A stretch of 34,289 nucleotides of DNA from Cymbomonas tetramitiformis (taxonomy: Eukaryota; Chlorophyta; Pyramimonadophyceae; Pyramimonadales; Pyramimonadaceae), in assembly GCA_001247695.2 (NCBI GenBank), contig LGRX02034814.1:1-34289 (forward strand). Direction: 5' to 3'. Made by a program: the position numbers and the translations under genes. Below, piece by piece: positions 1-9,122 of the stretch. The first letter of the stretch is position 1. Each line of letters begins with the position of its first letter. Below the pieces are notes generated by a model. That model saw only the letters and a list, made by a program, of their open reading frames with translations. It was not told the origin of the DNA and ran no database searches.

Positions 1-1205
1 GCACCTCGCCGGGCTGCGGTGACTGCGCTTGGGCCATGCAGCCATCAGCCATGCAGCCATGGGGCGCCTCGCCGGACTGCGGGGGCTGCGCCTCGGCTGT
101 GCAGCCATCAGCCATGCAGCTTTGAGGCACCTCGCCGGGCTGCGGTGACTGCGCTTGGGCCATGCAGCCATCAGCCATACAGCCATGGGGCGCCTCGCTG
201 GGCTGCGGAGGCTGCGCATCGGCTATCCAGCCATCGGCCATGCAGCCATGGGGCACCTCGCCGGGCTGCGTTGACTGCACTTCGGCCATGTAGCCGTGGG
301 GCGCCTCGCTGGGCTGCGGGGGCTGCGCCTTGGCTTTGCAGCCATCAGCCATGCAGCTATGAGGCACCTCGCCGGGCTGCGGAGGCTGCGCCTCGGCCAT
401 GCAGCCATGGGGCACCTCGACGGGCTGCGGCGGCTGCGCCTCGGCCATGCAGCCATCAGCCATGCAGCTATGAGGCATTTTGCCGGGCTGCGGGGGCTGC
501 GCCTCGGCCATGCCGCCATCAGCCATGCAGCCATGGGGCGCGTCGCTGGGCTGCGGGGGCTGCGCCTCGGCCGTGCAGCCATCAGCCATGCAGCCATGAG
601 GCACCTCGCCGGGCTGCGGAAGCTGCGCCTCGGCTGTGCAGCCATGGGGCACCTCGCCGGGCTGCGGAAGCTGCGCCTCAGCCATGCAGCCATCAGCCAT
701 GCAGCCATGGGGCACCTCGCCGGGCTGCGGTGACTGCACTTCGGCCATGTAGCCGTGGGGCGCCTCGCTGGGCTGCGGAGGCTGCGCCTCGGCTGTGCAG
801 CCATGGGGCACCTCGCCGGGCTGCGGAGGCTGCGCCTCGGCTATGCAGCCATCGGCCATGCAGCCATGGGGCACCCCGCCGGGCTGCGGTGACTGCACTT
901 CGGCCATGCAGCCATGGGGCGCCTCGCTGGGCTGCGGAGGCTGCGCCTCGGCCATGCAGCCATGGGGCGCCTCGCCGGGCTGCGGAGGCTGCGCCTTGGC
1001 TTTGCAGCCATCAGCCATGCAGCTATGAGGAGGCACCTCGCCGGGCTTCGGTGACTGCGCTTGGGCCATGCAGCCATCAGCCATGCAGCCATGGGGCGCC
1101 TCGCCGGGCTGCGGGGGCTGCGCCTCGGGTGTGCAGCCATCAGCCATGCAGCTTTGAGGCACCTCGCCGGGCTGCGGTGGCTGCGCCTCAACCATGCAGC
1201 CATGG
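1..1205. repeat. GC-rich minisatellite, 48-nt and 63-nt units
   Basis: The stretch consists of variants of a 48-nt unit built around GGCACCTCGCCGGGCTGCGG and a segment rich in CATGCAGCCAT. Some units carry a 15-nt extra block (a second ATCAGCCATGCAGCC) that makes them 63 nt. For example, units begin at 363 and 411. Both lengths are multiples of three, so reading frames stay open on both strands. This explains the long Cys/His/Ala/Pro/Arg-rich ORF from 19 to 2205. Units differ by scattered point changes, as expected of an old variable-number repeat. The array begins outside the window. Whether it is translated is uncertain, but its + frame is the same frame as the gag-like region downstream. 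Confidence 0.9.
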
Positions 1206-1209
1206 GTCA

Positions 1210-1290
1210 TTGCGCCGGTCTGCGGAGGCTGCGCTGCTGCTGTTGTTGCCGCTGCTGCCGCTGCCGCCGCTGCTGTCGCCGGTGCTGCCG
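1210..1290. repeat. GCN trinucleotide-rich junction
   Basis: A short run rich in GCTGCTGTTGCCGCTGCTGCC triplets links the first minisatellite to the second. In one + frame it reads almost only Ala, and in another almost only Leu/Pro. It looks like a simple-sequence seed between two repeat families. Confidence 0.7.
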
Positions 1291-1815
1291 CACGTAGTGC
1301 ACGTCCAGCCAGCTCGCAGCAATTGCCCGCTTGCGCTGGTGCTGCCGCACATAGTGCGCGCCCCGCCCGCTCGCAGCAACTGCCCGCCTGCGCTAGTACT
1401 GCCACACCTGGTGTGCACCCCGCTCGCTCGCAGCAACTGCCCGCCTGCACTAGTGCTGCCGCACATAGTGCGCGCTCCGCCCGCTCGCAACAACTGTCCG
1501 CCTGCGTCGGTACTGCCGCACATAGTGCGCGCCCTGCCCGCTCGCAGCAACCGTCCGCTTGCGCTAGTGCTGCCGCACATGGTGTGCACCCCGCTCGCTC
1601 GCAGCAACTGCCCGCCTGCGCTTGTGCTGCCGCACATGGTGCGCGCCCCGCCCGCTCGCAGCAACTGCCCGCTTGCGCTAGTGCTGCCGCACATAGTGCG
1701 CGCCCTGCCCGCTCGCAGCAACTGCCGCCCGCCTGCGCTGGTGCTGCCGCACATGGTGCGCGCCCCGCCCGCTCGCCGCAACTACCCGCCTGCGCTAGTG
1801 CTGCCGAACATAGTG
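1291..1815. repeat. Minisatellite, 57-nt unit
   Basis: About nine copies of a unit containing CTGCCGCACATAGTGCGCGC followed by CCCGCTCGCAGCAACTGCCC. Unit starts at 1333, 1390 and 1447 give a 57-nt period (19 codons). Variation is mostly point substitution; one unit near 1725 carries a small in-frame insertion. The frame of the preceding repeat continues through it. Confidence 0.88.
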
Positions 1816-1824
1816 CGTGTAGTT

Positions 1825-2245
1825 GGGCTGCCGGGGCAGCCACTGCCGAGGCTGCGGCCGCACGTAGTGCGCGTTGGGCAGCCGGGGCAGCGGTCGCACA
1901 TAGTGCGCGTTGGGCAGCCGGGGCAGCGGCCGCACGTAGTGCGCGCTGGGCTGCCGGGGCAGCGGCCGCACGGTTTGCGTGCTGGGCTGCCGGGGCAGCA
2001 GCCGCACGGTTTGCGTGCTGGGCTGCCGGGGCAGCAGCCGCACGTGGTACGCGTTGGGCGGCCGAGGCAGCAGCCGCACATAATGCGCGCTGAGCTGCCG
2101 GGGCAGCAGCCGCACAAAATGCGCGTTGGACCGCCGGCGCAGCGGTCACATAATTATAATGCACGTTGGGCCGCCGGGGCAGCGGTCGCACATATTGCGC
2201 GCTGAGCTGCTGGGGCAGCAGCCGCACATATTGCGCGTTGGACCG
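1825..2245. repeat. Minisatellite, 36-nt unit
   Basis: About eleven copies of a unit reading GTTGGGCAGCCGGGGCAGCG followed by GCCGCACGTAGTGCGC. Starts at 1867 and 1903 show the 36-nt period (12 codons). The block CCGCACRTAGTGCGC is shared with the 57-nt family, so the two arrays probably share an ancestor. A small insertion near 2150-2160 (CATAATTATAATG) changes the phase of the last copies. The + frame ends at TGA 2203-2205. Confidence 0.88.
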
Positions 2246-4455
2246 CCGGAAGTCCAGCTGGATGGGAGAGCAATCATCCCGGATCCACCGCTCTGCAGCA
2301 TATCATCACGGTGGCCACCAAACTGGAGCGCAGCGAAGCTCTGACTGCAGCGCGAACCTCTCCCGCTTCTGCACCTGCGAACCGCAATCCTGCCTGGAGG
2401 AATGGTCGCTCTTCTTCGAGACTTAACGCAGTGCAGGACGCTGGGGAGGAGGGCGCTACTGACCCCGATACCGCGGACCTCCGAGTGCAACATTCTGTGC
2501 CTCCCAGTCCTGCGGGATTAACCAGACCGCCACGCCGATGCTACGTTTGTAACTCCGACTCCCATTTATGGGCCAACTGTCCCGACGAGGCCAAGAAACG
2601 AGCATGGATCGCCGACGCCCCGGCTCGTTTGGCACGTCGCCGCGCTGCAAATGAATCCCATATCGCGGCGCTGGAGACAGAATGGGAGGATTTGGAAGAT
2701 GAAGCTGAAGCTTTGGAGTATTTTCAGAACGAGGAATCGGTCGCAGCGTCCTCCTCGGGTCAGCAATCTGCGGAGGAGGAGGACTGAATGTCCTCCCGCC
2801 GGCAGCACGCCGGCGACAGGGCGGCATGGGTATACTAAGCGTCCCTGGGCGAAAAGTACAGCTTTCGCCCACAACCGAGGGAATATTCAGGAAGATCCTC
2901 AACCACCCCCAACCCTCTGGTTGCTCGAGGATATGGATTCACTTGGTCTGTCGATCAGAGGCGACCACGCCATCTCGACAAGACTAGGACCCTACGAGAT
3001 GAACCCTCGTTGAGCAGAACCGCTGTTTATACAGCGAACCTTTCCACTGAACAGAGCCGGCGAGAACATCACCTGGTGTCCCGGCGCCATCAGCGGTCGC
3101 CACGAAGATCACCCACTTCGTCGCCTGAGCGCTCCAAGCCTCCCGCTATGTTCAGTGTGGATCGCACCCTTGGAACTGGTGACCCCTGTCCAGCTCCACG
3201 ACGCGAGCGTGGCGAAACGCCCCGCGTTGAACCCCCAAACCTTGGGGATGACCCTAACCCTAACCCTAACCCTAACCCTGTGGCGTCCTTACTGGCAGCA
3301 CAGGATGATGATGCTGGTCAGGAGGAGGAGACCCAATGGACCTTCAACCCACTCAATACCCCCTGGCGTAAAACTTATTCTCGACCGCGGGTTCCGAGAA
3401 AAGCTCCGGTGGAGCGTATGCGCGCCTTGCGGCAGCGGATGCAAAATGTAACGCTGCCCGCGGTATCACACCCTCTGGACGACAGTGGGGAGGAAGAGGG
3501 TGGAACTTCAAAAACTGGTCCAGCTTCAGAACCCCCACCTTTTAAACTTCGACCTGAGGTGTTCCCTTCGACGTCTCGACCAGCAGCGTGTCCAGCTTCG
3601 GCTGAGAGTGCGTCAGCCTCGAGCGCAGCGCGCACCCCGAGCGCAGCGCGCAAGCGCACTGGGAAACCTCGCAGCAGAACCCCGAAGACTATACGAGAGC
3701 GACTGCGGCATGAAGCAGAGGTTACAAGGTTGGGAGATGAATCACCGGGACCTCGGGCAGAGTCGCTGGCGGATCGCACGCGGGCTTGGAGGGAGATGAC
3801 GCACCCGGAGCACATGGCCGCGGCGGCGCTGGTAAAGGAGAATGAGAAATGGAGAGACGCATGGGTGCCGGAAGGGTGGCGCAGATACCGCCGCCGCTGG
3901 TACAGATGGCATGGGAAGGTCACCCCTAACCTGACGGTAACCGAAGAAGCAGTTCGGCTATCTCTGGAGACCGAATGCGGTACTATTCCAGGTTCTGGTG
4001 GAGATGTGGGAATTCCAGACGCCTGGTGCAGCCTATACCGGGTGCATCAATGGAATCAGCGAGAAAGGGAAGCTGCGGAGGAGGCTGCTCACATGGCTCT
4101 ACCATCGGAAGGAAATATTGATCAACCCTCCCTGGACTCCGCGGAACCATCAGATGCGGATCCAGAGGCAACTCTGGATCTGACTTTATCTCCATCCAGT
4201 TCTCAGCCCGCAACTTTTGGGGACATTTCGGACGTCGAGGACTCCCAGAGGTCGCTCAACTTCACGCAGCAGCTGATGGAGCGACAGTTGGCCGCCGCCA
4301 GATCGGAGGGCACACGAAGTGTGCTGACAACGGTGGCAGAAGGAGTGGAGCCGACTCCCCTGAAACCCATCCAGGAGGAAACCCACCTGGAACTGCTACT
4401 GACCATTCATTCAGAAACAGCAACGCCACCGTCTGCGGCCGATTCTGGAAGGTGA
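2206..4455 (+). pseudogene. Decayed gag-like region with CCHC zinc knuckle (gypsy-type retroelement)
   Basis: One + frame stays open across this region apart from stops at 2785-2787 and 2836-2838, and a stop at 2203-2205 separates it from the same frame in the minisatellite. The recognisable part is a perfect CX2CX4HX4C knuckle, CYVCNSDSHLWANC, at 2539-2580. This is the nucleic-acid-binding motif of retroelement nucleocapsids. It is followed by a basic RLARRRAA stretch and an acidic coiled segment (EDLEDEAEALEYF). The downstream part to 4455 is low-complexity, Pro/Ser/Arg/Glu-rich, with a basic YRRRWYRWHGK block near 3890, as is common in gag. The retropepsin that follows supports a gag-pol order. 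Internal stops show that the copy is dead unless the stops are sequencing errors. I cannot assign matrix or capsid domains. Confidence 0.6.
3251..3279 (+). repeat. Telomere-type (ACCCTA)n tract inside the gag-like ORF
   Basis: Nearly five perfect copies of ACCCTA (complement TAGGGT) lie in frame and encode alternating Pro-Asn. The hexamer is the TTAGGG-type telomeric unit rather than the TTTAGGG plant type. It is short and interstitial, so it may simply be a coding simple repeat. Confidence 0.85.
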
Positions 4456-4462
4456 TGAAGCA

Positions 4463-5190
4463 GTGGCAGCACCGGCAAACGTCACCGACGCCCCGACAGC
4501 TCCACGGGAAGAAGAACCTACCTCCTTCACTCAAATTTCCGAACCAGAAGATAGTTCTGGGGAGAAAGAGGAGGATGAGATTGTCCTCCAACCCCTCCGC
4601 TCTTACCATCTAGAAAGCCGCACGCAGAGCCGCGCCAGACGACGCGCTCAAGGACAGGAGCGACGCGCTAAGCAGCGGCAGCGGCAAGCAGACCGCGACC
4701 TGGAGGGTGGGTGGTATTTTGGTCTTGATCCTCTTCCTCAGCCTGCACCACCTCGTACGAGACCTATCCGGTCCAAGCAGCGCGTACCTTTGCATCACCC
4801 AATGCGAGCAGCCATCTGTACACATCTGCGACGCGATGGTCAAGTAATGTGGAACCAGGACAGCCAGCTGACTGCCGTTCGGGACAAAGAAGGAACGCTG
4901 CTATTGGTGTTCTGGGCATTGCTGAAGGGACAACGAGTGCGCGTGCTGGTGGATTCTGGCGCCTCAGACGAATTCATCTCCAGTGAGTGCGTCAAGAGAT
5001 ACATTGAACCTCACGGTTCGCGCTAATGGAACGCCGCTGAACGTTACCCTCGCGGATGGGTCAGTGCAGACCTCTGCGCATGGCAGCATATTATCGTCCA
5101 TCCTTCTGGAGCGCTACGCCGCTGGGAGCGTAAGAGGGGCGGTGGCTGGTTTCTGGAAGACGCCACTCGAGCGAAGGAGCCTGTAGCGCC
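4463..5190 (+). pseudogene. Retropepsin-like aspartic protease, frameshifted
   Basis: The frame from 4463 is basic and glutamine-rich (RSRARRRAQGQERRAKQRQR). It then shows VRVLVDSGASDEFIS at about 4940-4983, the D-[ST]-G-[AS] active-site motif of retroelement proteases with its hydrophobic flank. That frame stops at 5024-5026. The expected flap-side sequence, NVTLADGSVQT, continues in the next frame (4983-5186), so a frameshift lies near 4995-5005. The protease would process gag-pol. Reverse transcriptase, RNase H and integrase should follow, but nothing like them is seen after 5190, so the copy is also internally deleted or interrupted. Confidence 0.6.
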
Positions 5191-5923
5191 GTTTTCATTA
5201 CCGCTCAGTAATGCGTTCTGGAAGCAGGCGAGTGTGACTGACGAGTATAAGTATCGCGGAATTCCATACATTGGGCGTAAGGTTGCGACGCCTACGAACA
5301 GCGACGATTCGGGTGCAGGTGCTGTGACCTGGAGTAAGGAGAAGCTGCCAGATTCGGATGACGACGATGACGCGGGTGTCACGGACAATAAGCATGACCT
5401 GGATACTGCCAGTCCGAAATGGGAGTATGACACGCCTGGTGAATATGATGACACCGAGGATGACGTCAGTGAGTTCGATGACTTGGTAGCTAATGATGCT
5501 GAGGAACAGGCTGAAGCTCGAAGGTTGAAGAGACTGGGACTGCAGCTGATCATGGATGATAAGGGTGAACTTATCTGGGTGCCAAAGGGCACCTCCCCGA
5601 CCTCACCCGTTCAGCCAGAGGATCAGCCTATCCCCGAGCAGAAGTCTAATGCCATATCTGATGATGCTCCCGCCCCTATGGTGGAGACTGTTCGAGTACA
5701 ACCGAAGGACCCATCTGGGCCAGATACTGGATCGACTTCAATGAGTGGAAATAATGCCGGGGTGGCCGAAGTGACGAAGAGGCAACCCAGGAAATATCCT
5801 GCCGATTGGACAGCTGAGCACATAGCTTATTTGGAATGTACCCGAGGTAGTGACAGTGATGATGAAGAAGCGCAGGACGTGGCTTCTCGTAGGAAGAAGG
5901 CAAAGGCCAACAAGGGACAATGA
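5027..5923 (+). pseudogene. Acidic C-terminal reading frame of the retroelement (function unknown)
   Basis: A 299-codon frame is open from just after TAA 5024-5026 to the stop at 5921-5923; the first clear ATG-like start would be internal. The first 70 codons are Trp/Arg-rich (LRRWERKRGGGWFLEDA). The middle is strongly acidic (DSDDDDDAG, EYDDTEDDVSEFDD). The end is basic (SRRKKAKANKGQ), which looks like a nuclear-localisation type tail. It is in the same frame as the protease ORF with only one stop between, so it may be the tail of a polyprotein whose middle was lost. No domain is recognised. It could also be an independent gene. Confidence 0.4.
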
Positions 5924-6350
5924 AATCAACTGTCTTGATTAGGATTGTCCAAATGTGCAGATTCTCTGATTAGGATTTGTATAGGTTACAGAATGATGAT
6001 GATATGCCAGCCGACATAGGACAGATCGATCAGAGATCTGAAAGGCGCGCCTTGAAAGTATAAGACATGAATTTTAGCCCAGTGGAGGCTGTTCTAGCTT
6101 AGAGTAATTATTTGGAAGAGCTGTTGCTCACCCTGTCAAAATACTGGTCAATCTTTCCTGCCATAAAGATATTGCAATTGCTTAATTGTAGCCTTGTTCA
6201 CATTCAATTGGCCTTAATTGTACAATAACGATAACGCCAAGATTTGTATAATGCTGTAAATTGTAATGATACAGAGTTATAGACCTTCACACTTTTATAC
6301 CTGTTCGTTGACCTTAAAGCAGACTTAGGTTTTGGAGTCCACTTGAAAAG
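5924..6350. other. AT-rich spacer without a gene
   Basis: This 427-nt stretch has stops in all frames and several TTGTA/TTAATTG-rich segments. It lies directly upstream of the ATG at 6351 and could hold that ORF's promoter and 5' UTR. No defined promoter element can be called. Confidence 0.5.
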
Positions 6351-7607
6351 ATGGCCGACGCCGCAGTTGAGGACCCTCAAAGTGCTGAGAAGGCACTTCT
6401 GCCGGAACTTACTGAGCTTCTTGCTAGCGTGATCTCTGACTTGGGTATTCCAGCCAGTGTACTCTCTACGGATTCTGTCGTTGCGGCGTTTCAAAAGCAA
6501 TTTGTTTTCAACTCGGCTTCTTTACTGTCTTTCTATGACGATAGGTTGATTGACGCGCAGCACATGGCGTTGTACAAAAACCTCCATCAACAGGTGTCCA
6601 CCGAATCTGGAAAACTGCCGTCGATATTCTGGAGTAAAGTAGAATCCAAGTTGGATCCCTTCGCGATTAGGCCAGCCACTCTCCTTAGTGACTCAGCGGA
6701 ACACGCAGCCAAGAAACCTCGGCTTTCAGAATCTCCTTCAGTCACGGGTTCAGATGCGACGAAAACATCTCAGTTTTCGAAACAGTTCAAACAAGCTAAA
6801 ACGTGCAATATCCCGTGGTCTTTCAAAGATATGAATGCGTTAGCAGCAGACAAGTCAGGATACGCGCACTTCTACAACTCGGAGCATATGCGCATTTTTA
6901 TGTATCATCAGCACATGCCAAAGCCAGAACGCGATAGAAAAGTAAACAGGAGATGGAATATCAAGATCGCTCCTTCAGACACTAATTTCGCTATCACCAA
7001 GACAAACGGCATCAACCATAGTGTCGAAAAGTTTGAGAAGGACTGTGGCAAAGATAGAAGCAGCGTGGACCCCTTGACTGTCGTCCGTAACGCCAGTGAC
7101 CAATTGAAGCAGGGTAGGGACATCACGCAAATGATAACATGCCAGCTTGCCAAGAAGGAAAGCCAGTTCGAAATAATGCACAAGGCTGAAATACTCGCAA
7201 AGACTCCGAAGAATGCAGTCCAGGTAGCCTTAAAACCATCTGTGGACCAATATTCGACGGATCCAGCAAAATGTCGGTATGTGAATACGGGCACGGTGAA
7301 AGCGGAAGAAAAGGGTTACATCAACTTACTCAACGACGCACATTCTGAGCGGAATCGAGTCGAGAATATTCTTCAACAGTTGGAGAAGCGAGTTCGCAGT
7401 TGGCTAGACACAATTGAGCAGGAAGTCGTTCAGCACGACTCTGCTGATCCCGAAGACGGCGACGGTCTGCTTCATACAGTTGCCACTGACATCGGTGGAA
7501 TTCTAGAGGAAGCTGTTCCCATCGATCAAGCTGAGAACGATCCTGAAACTCTTTTAAACAATGATGATAGTGACTTTGAGGGTGAGCAGGTAGGCATGGA
7601 CTTCTGA
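6351..7607 (+). CDS. Intact 418-codon ORF of unknown function
   Basis: An uninterrupted ATG-to-TGA ORF with mixed, protein-like composition, unlike the repeats around it. The N-terminal 110 residues are predicted helical and end in a basic KKPRLSES stretch that looks like a nuclear-localisation signal. The middle (about 130-260) contains IPWSFKDMNALAADKSGYA and a basic RDRKVNRRWNIKIA block. The C-terminal 100 residues carry a likely coiled coil (NRVENILQQLEKRVRSWLDTIEQE) and an acidic tail (NNDDSDFEGEQ). There is no signal peptide or membrane segment. It sits among decayed mobile elements, so it is most likely an element-encoded structural or nucleic-acid-binding protein (inference), but I recognise no family. 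A single-exon host gene is the alternative. Confidence 0.6.
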   Translation: MADAAVEDPQSAEKALLPELTELLASVISDLGIPASVLSTDSVVAAFQKQFVFNSASLLSFYDDRLIDAQHMALYKNLHQQVSTESGKLPSIFWSKVESKLDPFAIRPATLLSDSAEHAAKKPRLSESPSVTGSDATKTSQFSKQFKQAKTCNIPWSFKDMNALAADKSGYAHFYNSEHMRIFMYHQHMPKPERDRKVNRRWNIKIAPSDTNFAITKTNGINHSVEKFEKDCGKDRSSVDPLTVVRNASDQLKQGRDITQMITCQLAKKESQFEIMHKAEILAKTPKNAVQVALKPSVDQYSTDPAKCRYVNTGTVKAEEKGYINLLNDAHSERNRVENILQQLEKRVRSWLDTIEQEVVQHDSADPEDGDGLLHTVATDIGGILEEAVPIDQAENDPETLLNNDDSDFEGEQVGMDF

Positions 7608-7865
7608 GATCACCGTTGTTTAAGGCTTATACGTTAACTGGATACAGTTTTTTCATACAGTTCTTACAGGTTGCGGCTATCTTCATCGGCAGTTTGCTTT
7701 GCAGATAGAATGATAGAATTGCAGACTTGAATTGAATAGAACTCTCCTGAACTAATCAGACTCAATAGACACTATGTTTTTAAATCAAGGGCAATGATCT
7801 TACACTGTTATGTATTGTATCATTGAATTTATGAAAGCAGAACTTGTCACATCCCAACTTCCACC
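7608..7865. other. Spacer between the 418-codon ORF and the tandem repeats
   Basis: AT-rich 3' flank of the ORF with no coding potential seen. It may contain the ORF's 3' UTR. Confidence 0.4.
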
Positions 7866-9110
7866 AGAGTTGTTGTTTTCTCACAACGCAGAATATTCTG
7901 ACCTGTCCGTCAATTACTGCGTGAGCAGGTCCACACCACCGCGGTGCCCGAACCGTCACAGTGGCAGCTTCTCGCTGATAATAATGATGCAAGCCCAGAG
8001 GACACTCAGGTGATTATGACATCTCATATTTTGCTTATTACTCATACTTTAAAACCAAACCTATGGGCACCCGTGTTCAGCTATGGCCACCTGTGATCTC
8101 CTTAGAAAGATGGTCAACTGTGGTCACCTGTGGTCACCTGTGGTCACTTGCCAACCTGCTCAAAACATGAGCACACAAAATACGTATTCGTGGTGCATAC
8201 GACTGCACATTCGAACCAGCATCAAAGTTGTTTTTTCTCACAACGCAGAACATGACCTGTCCGTCAATTGCTGCGTGAGCAGGTCCACACCACCGCGAAA
8301 CCCGAACCGTCACAGTGGCAGCTTCTCGCTGATAATAATATTGCAAACCCGGAGGACATTCAGGTGATTATAGCATCTCATATTTTGCTTATTACTTGCA
8401 TACTTTAAAACCAAACTTATGGTCACCGGTGGTCAGCTATGGCCACCTGTGATCACCTATGATGGTCACCTGTGATCACCTGTATGGTCACTTGCCAACC
8501 CGCTTAAAACATGAGCACACAAAATACGTATCCGTGGTGCATATGACTGCACATTCGAACCAGCATCAAAGTTGTTTTCCCTCACAATGTTGGACATGAC
8601 CTGTCCGTCAATTGTTGCGTGAGCAGGTTCACACCACCGCGGTGCCCGAGCCGTCACAATGGCAGCTTCTCGCTGATGGTAATAGTGCAAACCCAGAGGA
8701 CACTCAGGCGATTATAACATCTCATATTTTGCTTATTACTTGTGGCATGATACTTTTAAACCAAACTTATGGTCACCGGTGGTCAGCTATGGCCACCTGT
8801 GATCACCTATGATGGTCACCTGTGGTCACCTGTATGGTCACTTGCCAACCCGCTTAAATAACACGAGAAGACAAAATACGTATCCGTGGTGCATATGACT
8901 GCACATTCGCAGTGGCAGCTTCTCGCTGATGATGATAGTGCACATTTGCACATTCACAGTGGCAGCTTCTCGCTGATGATAATAGTGCAAACCCAGAGGA
9001 CACTCAGGTGATTATAACATCTCATATTTTGCTTATTACTTTGAAACCAAACCTATGGGCGCCTGTGGTCACTTGTGGTCACCTGTGGTCCACTGCGCTA
9101 GAATTTATTA
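7866..9110. repeat. Tandem array of ~350-nt units with embedded GGTCACCTGT runs
   Basis: Three long units can be aligned by the landmarks CCTGTCCGTCAATT (about 7900, 8256 and 8599) and CAGTGGCAGCTTCTCGCTGAT or its close variant. The steps are about 357 and 345 nt, and one or two shortened units end near 9030. Each unit also carries CATCTCATATTTTGCTTATTACT and a short run of GGTCACCTGT decamers (for example 8115-8145 and 8800-8835). The small ORFs inside are by-products of the repeat. It could be a satellite block or the terminal or internal repeats of a mobile element. Confidence 0.85.
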
Positions 9111-9122
9111 CACACTGAGGGC

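Noticed and set aside
19..2205. 728-codon ORF as a genuine cysteine/histidine-rich protein gene
   Set aside because: It is open because all repeat periods are multiples of three; equally long frames occur on the other strand. I kept it as repeat with a possible link to gag.
3375..3923. 182-codon minus ORF opposite gag
   Set aside because: Shadow of the gag-like frame; no independent evidence.
5044..5592. 182-codon minus ORF, Ser-rich
   Set aside because: Shadow of the acidic + strand frame (Asp/Glu codons read backwards as Ser/Val/Ile).
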